DNA of 7,536 nt, from NCBI GenBank assembly GCA_016282215.1, contig JAEEKC010000237.1, forward strand, positions 1-7,536, in the 5' to 3' direction. This document shows positions 1 to 4,339 of the stretch, piece by piece; within the stretch, counting starts at the first letter, position 1; each line of letters starts with the position of its first letter. The notes under the pieces are model-generated. The model was not told the DNA's origin, made no database searches, and was given only the letters and a program-made list of their open reading frames with translations. This DNA is from Lachnospiraceae bacterium. GTDB lineage: Bacteria > Bacillota > Clostridia > Lachnospirales > Lachnospiraceae. The translations under genes were made by a program, and so were the position numbers.

Positions 1-207
1 AAAGAGGATGGTTCCTCCCTGGGAAACGATCTCGGAAACTGCCTGGTAAGCTTCGTCAACCTTGCCTACTGAAGTCTGCAGATCAATGATGTGGATCCCG
101 TTACGCTCTGTGTAGATGTAGGGAGCCATCTTAGGATTCCAGCGTCTGGTCTGATGACCAAAGTGTACGCCTGCTTCGAGTAACTGTTTCATTGTGATAA
201 CGCTCAT
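1..207 (-). CDS. rpsB: 30S ribosomal protein S2, N-terminal part (runs off left edge)
   Basis: Encodes the first 69 residues of ribosomal protein S2, a component of the small ribosomal subunit that binds late in assembly and is needed for S1-type or mRNA interactions. The translation starts MSVITMKQLLEAGVHFGHQ and continues with RRWNPKMAPYIYTERNGIH and IIDLQTSVGKVDEAY, the near-invariant S2 N-terminus of Clostridia. The start at 207 was chosen because a GGAGG lies 8 nt upstream; the second Met (codon 6) has no such site. The rest of the gene (a full S2 is about 240-260 residues) is beyond position 1. In Firmicutes rpsB is normally followed by tsf (EF-Ts), which would lie outside the window. 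It is transcribed divergently from the histidine kinase gene. No defect is visible in the part present. Confidence 0.97.
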   Translation of the reverse strand, partial: MSVITMKQLLEAGVHFGHQTRRWNPKMAPYIYTERNGIHIIDLQTSVGKVDEAYQAVSEIVSQGGTILF

Positions 208-215
208 TTCTTAAA

Positions 216-220
216 CCTCC
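216..220 (-). promoter_or_regulatory. Ribosome binding site of rpsB
   Basis: GGAGG on the minus strand, 8 nt before the ATG at 207. It is a consensus SD sequence and fixes the S2 start. The 9-bp repeat element at 236-244 lies just upstream, so structure formed there could affect access to this site. Confidence 0.9.
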
Positions 221-235
221 GTTTGGTTATTGTCT

Positions 236-299
236 TCCGCATGCTTCACGCCCCCGCCACCATTCGCGTCATTATGGCACCTGCAGGTAATCCGCATGC
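236..299. repeat. Pair of 9-bp direct repeats able to base-pair in the rpsB leader
   Basis: TCCGCATGC occurs at 236-244 and 291-299 (plus strand). Because GCATGC is self-complementary, the two copies can also pair with each other as a 7-bp stem in rpsB mRNA (300-294 with 244-238), enclosing about 49 nt that include the palindrome ACCTGCAGGT at 279-288. Confidence 0.45.
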
Positions 300-316
300 G
301 TGTTTACTTGTATCGC

Positions 317-336
317 GCCGTGCTTTTTCGCACAGC
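317..336 (-). promoter_or_regulatory. 5'-end stem-loop of the P2 rpsB transcript
   Basis: On the minus strand GCTGTGC, loop GAAAAA, GCACGGC: a 7-bp stem with one G-U pair. It begins at or next to the predicted P2 start, so it is a candidate mRNA-stabilising or protein-binding hairpin. Confidence 0.5.
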
Positions 337-342
337 CTTGGT

Positions 343-371
343 ATTGTAACATAAAAAAAGCCCCATTACAA
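343..371 (-). promoter_or_regulatory. Candidate proximal rpsB promoter (P2), extended -10
   Basis: On the minus strand, TTGTAA (371-366), a 17-nt spacer, then TACAAT (348-343) preceded by TGT, which gives an extended -10. The predicted start is near 337, so the perfect 7-bp hairpin at 336-317 would sit at the very 5' end of this transcript, an arrangement known to stabilise mRNAs in Firmicutes. The -35 box lies in the loop of the terminator-like hairpin at 353-379. Confidence 0.6.
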
Positions 372-379
372 GGGGATTT
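353..379 (-). terminator. Terminator-like hairpin in the rpsB leader (possible attenuator)
   Basis: On the minus strand CCCC, a 7-nt loop TTGTAAT and GGGG are followed by C and seven T. An outer AAA/TTT pairing extends the stem past one mismatch. The stem is short (4 bp plus 3), so termination would be weak. It lies between candidate promoters P1 and P2, so it could affect only the long transcript. The same bases form the P2 -35 box and spacer, so the T-run may simply be promoter sequence. Confidence 0.35.
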
Positions 380-427
380 CGCATGTTTTTTCACGTTTTT
401 CCGCAGTTTTTGACGGTGCATGTCCAT

Positions 428-456
428 TTGTATTTTTTCCTTAAATTTAGTATAAT
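428..456 (+). promoter_or_regulatory. Candidate promoter of the histidine kinase gene
   Basis: TTGTAT (428-433), a 17-nt spacer and a perfect TATAAT (451-456), giving a predicted start near 463 and a leader of about 90 nt. The -35 is only a half match. The -10 overlaps the minus-strand TATACT of rpsB P1. An alternative further down is TTGATA (510-515) with TATAAT (531-536), but its 15-nt spacer is short and its start would fall at the SD. Confidence 0.5.
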
Positions 457-477
457 GGTTTTTTAGGGTTATAACAA
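449..477 (-). promoter_or_regulatory. Candidate distal rpsB promoter (P1)
   Basis: On the minus strand, TTGTTA (477-472), a 17-nt spacer, then TATACT (454-449). This is a good sigma-A match with ideal spacing and predicts a transcript start near 442. Its -10 box physically overlaps the plus-strand TATAAT at 451-456. Confidence 0.6.
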
Positions 478-478
478 G

Positions 479-540
479 TCCGAAATAATAATCCGAAATC
501 AATAAACTATTGATACTTAACCAATAAACTTATAATAAAC
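479..540 (+). repeat. Phased short direct repeats before the kinase gene
   Basis: TCCGAAAT occurs at 479-486 and 492-499. AATAAAC occurs at 501-507, 523-529 and 534-540, with starts 22 and 11 bp apart, close to whole helical turns. CAATAAACTATTG (500-512) is also a 5-bp-arm inverted repeat. Phasing suggests a multi-site binding region, but the sequence is AT-rich and chance is possible. I recognise no known operator. Confidence 0.3.
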
Positions 541-541
541 C

Positions 542-546
542 AGAGG
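542..546 (+). promoter_or_regulatory. Ribosome binding site of the hybrid kinase
   Basis: AGAGG, 7 nt upstream of the ATG at 554. It supports this start over the later internal Met codons, which lie inside membrane helices. Confidence 0.75.
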
Positions 547-553
547 AATAATT

Positions 554-3013
554 ATGCTGAATTATGTTTTATCCATCCGCGGACAGATCGGCTGCATCTG
601 TATCGTGCTATATATCGCCTGGACCTACTTCTCGGTCAAGCGCCGCAACACCATTGCCCACCGGCTCTTTTCGGCGCTGATCATCCTGTCCATCATAGAC
701 CTGATCTTTGACATGGTCACTGTCTATACCGTCAACCATGCGGATGAGATCCCCGTGATCGTCAACCGCATCTGCCACGTGATTTTTGTCTCCACCATTG
801 CGTCCATTCTCTTTGTCATCTATATGTATATCCAGACCTTAGCATACAAAGAGTTCCGTTTCAAGCCCATATGGCTGATCCCCCTTGTGGTCGCCATCAT
901 CGCCGTGGCGGTACTGCCCTTCGGCTGGGAGACCAGTGAGTACGGCAACTACTCCTCCGGACCTTTCCTGACGGCGGCTTTTGCCTCCGCTTACATTTAC
1001 TTTTTCCTGAGCATTTTCACCATGATCCGAAGGCGTAAATATATGGAGAAAAAATCCCTGCAGGCGATTTCCATCTCCCTTTCCTCGCTGATCATCGTGA
1101 CACTTCTTCAGGGCCTGTTTTTCCCGGCGCTTCTGATCACACACATCGGACTGACCATCATCAATGTGGCTTTGTTTTATACCGTGGAAAGCCCCGATGC
1201 CGAACTGATCCGGATGCTGGCTGCCGAGCGGGAAAAAGCGCAGTCCGCCAACCAGGCAAAAACCGTTTTCCTCGCACAGATGTCCCACGAGATCCGCACC
1301 CCCATCAACGCCATCCTGGGTATGAACGAGATGATCCTGCGCTCTGCGGATCCTTCGATCAAAGAGTATTCCCAGAACATCGATGATGCCGGCAAAACCC
1401 TGCTGGCACTGATCAACAGCATTTTGGACTTTTCCAAGATCGAAGACGGGAAAATGGAGATCCTCAGCATCGCATACGAGACCACCTCCGTGATCAGTAA
1501 CCTGGTTCATTCCGTTTCCGACAGGGCAAAGAAAAAAGGCCTTGACTTAAATTTAGAGATCGATCCCGAGCTGCCCACCATCATGATCGGCGATGATGTG
1601 CGCCTGACCCAGATCATCATGAACCTTCTGACCAATGCAGTGAAATACACGGAGCGCGGCACTGTAACACTGATCATGAAAAACGCAGGCCGAACCGGTA
1701 ATTTCCTGAACCTGTATGTGGAAGTGAAGGATACCGGCATCGGCATCCGGCAGGAGGATCTCGGCAAACTCTTTGATGTCTTCCAGCGGATCGATGAAAA
1801 ACGAAACCACAGCATTGAGGGAACGGGACTCGGTATGTCCATCGTATCCAGACTCCTTCATATGATGAACAGTAAGCTGAATGTAGAAAGCACCTATGGT
1901 GAAGGCTCTTCCTTCTCCTTTACGATCCGCCAGCAGATTGAAGATGCCACACCCATCGGTGATATTAACGAAAAACTTACTCACGGCAAAAAAGACAGCC
2001 ACCTGCGCGTATCCTTCCGGGCGCCGGATGCCGATATTCTGGTGGTGGACGACAATTCCATGAATCTGAAAGTTGCCAAAAACCTGCTGAGCCTGTATTC
2101 CATCACGCCGGATCTGGCAGGCTCCGGTCTTGAAGCCATTGAAAAGATCAAAAGCAAACACTATCATCTGATCTGCATGGATCACATGATGCCGAAAATG
2201 GACGGGATCGAAACCCTGCACAAAATGCAGGACGAACACCTCCTTCCAAAGGATACTGTTGTGTTGATGATGACGGCAAACGCCGTAGTCGGCGCAAAGG
2301 AACAATACCTGGCAGAGGGCTTTTCGGATTATATCTCCAAGCCCATCGAACTCGAAAAAATGGAACAAAAACTCAAAAAACTTCTGCCGGATGATCTGCT
2401 GCTGGCCCCTGTATCTGAGGACGACGGCAAAGAGCTTTTACCGCCTATTCGAAGCGCTTCCGTGCACCGTGGGGACATCACAACCTTCGCATCAGGCCGC
2501 GATACAGCCGCATCTGACGGGATCACGGCCTTCGAACCTGCGTCTGATGCAATTGAATCTGACGGGATCATGACATTTGAGCCGGTAAGCGATGCGGATG
2601 CCAAGACCCCGGCAGATGCCGGTTTAACCAATTCAAGCCGGATCGCGGATCCTTCCGTACTCGAGAACAAACTGAAGTCCCTCGATCTCGACACTTCCTC
2701 CGCCCTTCTATACTGCGCCGGCAGCATGGATTTTTATGCGGAATTGCTTGCAGACTTTACAAACCAGGCGCCGCAAAAAAGTAAGGCATTGCAAACTTTC
2801 CTGGATGAGCACAATATCACTGATTACAGGACGTCGGTCCATGCATTAAAGAGCACTGCCAAAACCATTGGCGCCAATGCCCTCTCCGATCAGGCCAGAG
2901 TGCTTGAGAAACTGGCCAAAGAAAACGATACCGATGCGCTTGCAAGACTCCATCCCGCCATGATGCGCGCCTATGCGGAATTGGCGGAAAAACTGAAAGC
3001 GATCGATATGTAA
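554..3013 (+). CDS. Membrane hybrid sensor histidine kinase with receiver and HPt domains
   Basis: An 819-residue sensor kinase. Seven hydrophobic stretches (about residues 8-27, 37-58, 70-93, 105-123, 137-158, 168-190, 192-210) form the membrane sensor, with no large extracellular domain. A signalling helix (211-236) leads to HisKA, with phosphoacceptor H245 in MSHEIRTP. The HATPase follows, with its N box at N361 (LLTNAVKYT), G1 DTGIGI 393-398, F box near 407 and G2 GTGLGM 423-428. The receiver (about 493-612) has acidic residues D499/D500, phosphoacceptor D543 (CMDHMMPKMDG), T574 and K596. A repetitive linker (620-695) precedes an HPt domain with H763 in HALKSTAKTIGA. All catalytic residues of a His-Asp-His relay are present, so an active enzyme is expected. 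Its signal is unknown, and no separate response regulator is in the window. A cyclase gene follows in the same direction after 122 bp. Confidence 0.95.
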   Translation: MLNYVLSIRGQIGCICIVLYIAWTYFSVKRRNTIAHRLFSALIILSIIDLIFDMVTVYTVNHADEIPVIVNRICHVIFVSTIASILFVIYMYIQTLAYKEFRFKPIWLIPLVVAIIAVAVLPFGWETSEYGNYSSGPFLTAAFASAYIYFFLSIFTMIRRRKYMEKKSLQAISISLSSLIIVTLLQGLFFPALLITHIGLTIINVALFYTVESPDAELIRMLAAEREKAQSANQAKTVFLAQMSHEIRTPINAILGMNEMILRSADPSIKEYSQNIDDAGKTLLALINSILDFSKIEDGKMEILSIAYETTSVISNLVHSVSDRAKKKGLDLNLEIDPELPTIMIGDDVRLTQIIMNLLTNAVKYTERGTVTLIMKNAGRTGNFLNLYVEVKDTGIGIRQEDLGKLFDVFQRIDEKRNHSIEGTGLGMSIVSRLLHMMNSKLNVESTYGEGSSFSFTIRQQIEDATPIGDINEKLTHGKKDSHLRVSFRAPDADILVVDDNSMNLKVAKNLLSLYSITPDLAGSGLEAIEKIKSKHYHLICMDHMMPKMDGIETLHKMQDEHLLPKDTVVLMMTANAVVGAKEQYLAEGFSDYISKPIELEKMEQKLKKLLPDDLLLAPVSEDDGKELLPPIRSASVHRGDITTFASGRDTAASDGITAFEPASDAIESDGIMTFEPVSDADAKTPADAGLTNSSRIADPSVLENKLKSLDLDTSSALLYCAGSMDFYAELLADFTNQAPQKSKALQTFLDEHNITDYRTSVHALKSTAKTIGANALSDQARVLEKLAKENDTDALARLHPAMMRAYAELAEKLKAIDM
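2468..2602 (+). repeat. Three tandem 15-residue repeats in the kinase receiver-HPt linker
   Basis: Residues 639-683 form three imperfect 15-residue (45-bp) units: RGDITTFASGRDTAA, SDGITAFEPASDAIE and SDGIMTFEPVSDADA. The common pattern is S-D-G-I-x-x-F-E-P-x-S-D-A. At DNA level, ATCTGACGGGATCA recurs exactly at 2512-2525 and 2557-2570. Units are in frame, so copy number could change without breaking the protein. The effect would be on the length of the flexible tether that lets the HPt reach the receiver. Confidence 0.75.
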
Positions 3014-3099
3014 TCAAAACGAAAAGAATCCGGCCAAAATCGCAGTCTGATAATTTATGCCGGGCCAGGTATTTTCTTCATTCATCATGGAAAAAAGTA

Positions 3100-3129
3100 T
3101 TGTACATAAGAAAGGGGCTGCACTATAAT
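3100..3129 (+). promoter_or_regulatory. Candidate promoter of the diguanylate cyclase gene
   Basis: TTGTAC (3100-3105), an 18-nt spacer, then a perfect TATAAT (3124-3129). The predicted start is at or next to 3136, which is the A of the best ATG. If this promoter is used, the mRNA would be leaderless or nearly so, which fits the lack of an SD at that ATG. Confidence 0.4.
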
Positions 3130-3135
3130 TACGAT

Positions 3136-4173
3136 ATGAATGCAATAAATACATCAAATACAATGACTCCGGAGAGTATAAAAAAACTGACATATATCGT
3201 CAATACATTCATCCTGCTGATCGTCATCGGACTGATGTTTTTTTTCCATCTCTGCGGTGCTGCGTTTTTAGTCCGGTTCAGCATACCTACGATGGCTGTC
3301 TATCTCATCGGCTATCTGCTGATCGCGAAAGGCCGGCTCTATGCCTATGTCTGGATCGTCTATGCCTGGATCACGCTGTATATGGGGCTGTGTACGATCT
3401 GCCTCGGCTATGCTTTCGGTTTCCATCTGTACACCTTATCCATGATCCCGATCATCTACTACACCAATTACATGGCCTACAAGCTGAACGTCAAAATGGT
3501 CAAAACCTGGATCTTCAGTGCGGCGATCATCGTCTGCTATCTGTTCTGCACGATCTACGTATCTGCCCGCGGGCCGGTATATGAAGCTAGTGAAACTTAT
3601 GCTGCGATCTTCTGGACCATGAATTCCGTGATCGTTTTCTGTTTCCTGATCACATATACCAGGATTATGATCAATACCATCATTTCTTCCGAAGAAAAAT
3701 TAAAGGCTCTCAGTTATACCGACAAATTGACAAGCCTTTATAACCGTCATTATATGATGGAACAGCTAGAGCGGCTGGATGCTTTTTCTCAGGCTGATAC
3801 CATCGCCATGATCGACCTCGATGACTTTAAAAAGATCAATGATATCTATGGTCACAATGCCGGTGACTACGTACTGACCAAAACGGCCGAGCTCATGAAA
3901 AGCACCTGCAAAGACGCTGTCATCTCCCGTTGGGGCGGCGAGGAATTTCTCATTCTCATGAAGGACCAGCCAAACGCCCTGGAGCTGATGGAAACCCTAC
4001 GCAAAAGTGTTTTGGAGAACACCTTTACTTTTGAATTCCAAAAAATACCTGTTTCCGTGACCATCGGCCTGGCAGAAAAAAACGATTTTTCCACTGTAGA
4101 CAAATGGATACAGAAAGCCGACGAGAATTTATACCTGGGCAAGAACCACGGGAAAAACCAAGTTGTGGGCTAA
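3136..4173 (+). CDS. Membrane-bound diguanylate cyclase (GGDEF domain)
   Basis: Makes cyclic di-GMP from two GTP at the membrane. The 345-residue product has six hydrophobic helices (about 18-39, 42-63, 68-90, 91-110, 124-142, 157-178), a short linker and a C-terminal GGDEF domain (about 190-343). The domain starts with TDKLTSLYNR, has metal and substrate residues in DLDDFKKINDIYGHNAGD (D227, N235, D244), and the active-site motif RWGGEEF with GGEEF at 267-271, so it should be active. The inhibitory RxxD site expected before the GGEEF is not seen (residues 257-260 are TCKD), which suggests no product inhibition at that site. ATG 3136 is the most natural start but has no SD. The frame stays open upstream to TTG 3100 (12 more residues, only a weak GGA before it), and ATG 3163 is a further option. 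The signal is unknown. Confidence 0.93.
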   Translation: MNAINTSNTMTPESIKKLTYIVNTFILLIVIGLMFFFHLCGAAFLVRFSIPTMAVYLIGYLLIAKGRLYAYVWIVYAWITLYMGLCTICLGYAFGFHLYTLSMIPIIYYTNYMAYKLNVKMVKTWIFSAAIIVCYLFCTIYVSARGPVYEASETYAAIFWTMNSVIVFCFLITYTRIMINTIISSEEKLKALSYTDKLTSLYNRHYMMEQLERLDAFSQADTIAMIDLDDFKKINDIYGHNAGDYVLTKTAELMKSTCKDAVISRWGGEEFLILMKDQPNALELMETLRKSVLENTFTFEFQKIPVSVTIGLAEKNDFSTVDKWIQKADENLYLGKNHGKNQVVG

Positions 4174-4213
4174 ACACACTTCCATTCAAAAAATCAGGTT
4201 GTGGGCTAAACAC
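4153..4213 (+). repeat. 36-bp duplication of the cyclase 3' end, including its stop codon
   Basis: GTTGTGGGCTAAACAC occurs at 4162-4177 and again at 4198-4213, exactly 36 bp apart. Similarity extends upstream into AAAAACCAA versus AAAAATCAG. In the same frame both copies read K-N-Q-V-V-G-stop (stops 4171-4173 and 4207-4209). The only differences within those codons, AAC/AAT and CAA/CAG, are synonymous. KNQVVG corresponds to the conserved C-terminal G-[KR]-N-x-V element of GGDEF domains, so the second copy looks like the former end of a GGDEF gene, either this one or a deleted paralogue. Confidence 0.7.
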
Positions 4214-4237
4214 CCTGCAACCATTTTGCCCTGATAA

Positions 4238-4252
4238 CTGTATTCTATACAG
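4238..4252. promoter_or_regulatory. Inverted repeat upstream of the 833-residue gene (possible operator)
   Basis: CTGTAT-TCT-ATACAG: perfect 6-bp arms around a 3-bp centre, about 90 bp before the start codon. It resembles a dimeric repressor site in form. I cannot assign the regulator, and the -35/-10 elements around it are poor (TTGCCC at 4226 is too close to TATACA at 4246). Confidence 0.35.
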
Positions 4253-4283
4253 ATACAAACAAAACAAATGACCAATCAGTACA

Positions 4284-4306
4284 CTGTCCGATATGATAAT
4301 CGGCAG
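4284..4306 (+). promoter_or_regulatory. Hairpin in the region before the 833-residue gene
   Basis: CTG-T-CCGAT, loop ATGATA, ATCGG-CAG: an 8-bp stem with a single bulged T, ending 33 nt before the start codon. There is no following T-run, so it is not an intrinsic terminator. It may be a leader hairpin or a protein-binding site. Confidence 0.4.
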
Positions 4307-4325
4307 AATTAATCACTTAAGAATC

Positions 4326-4330
4326 AGGAG
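4326..4330 (+). promoter_or_regulatory. Ribosome binding site of the 833-residue gene
   Basis: AGGAG, 9 nt before the ATG at 4340. A strong site that settles the start. Confidence 0.85.
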
Positions 4331-4339
4331 ATAAAAAAT

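Larger units (their letters stand above)
208..442 (-). promoter_or_regulatory. Long structured leader of rpsB mRNA (candidate regulatory leader)
   Basis: If the distal promoter at 449-477 is used, rpsB has a leader of about 235 nt with no convincing reading frame in it. Structures visible on the minus strand are a short GC hairpin followed by seven U (353-379), a perfect 7-bp stem GCTGTGC/GCACGGC with a GAAAAA loop (317-336), the 10-bp palindrome ACCTGCAGGT (279-288), and two copies of GCATGCGGA. The upstream repeat reads CGCATGC (300-294) and can pair with GCATGCG (244-238), closing a domain just above the SD. Long leaders that bind the encoded protein are common in ribosomal protein operons, including S2 in gamma-proteobacteria. 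I do not recognise this one as a known class, so a regulatory role is inferred. Confidence 0.5.

Noticed and set aside
272..502. 76-codon minus-strand reading frame in the rpsB upstream region
   Set aside because: It starts with TTG and has no SD. It runs through the candidate rpsB promoters and hairpins, and its translation has no recognisable domain.
1553..2368. Long minus-strand open frame (271 codons) opposite the histidine kinase
   Set aside because: The kinase on the plus strand has all its catalytic motifs in frame. The minus-strand translation is His/Gln-rich with no domain, typical of an antisense shadow of GC-biased codons.
3087..3128. Short frame MEKSIVHKKGAAL before the cyclase gene
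   Set aside because: Thirteen codons with no SD, overlapping the candidate promoter and the TTG-extended cyclase frame. It is too short to separate from chance.
3014..3135. Intrinsic terminator after the kinase gene
   Set aside because: Only 4-bp GGCC pairings about 30 nt apart can be formed and no T-run follows, so no terminator is called.
4238..4252. LexA/SOS box reading of CTGTAT-TCT-ATACAG
   Set aside because: It resembles the gamma-proteobacterial CTGT-N8-ACAG box but has a 7-bp centre, and Firmicute LexA uses a different site (CGAAC/GTTCG type).
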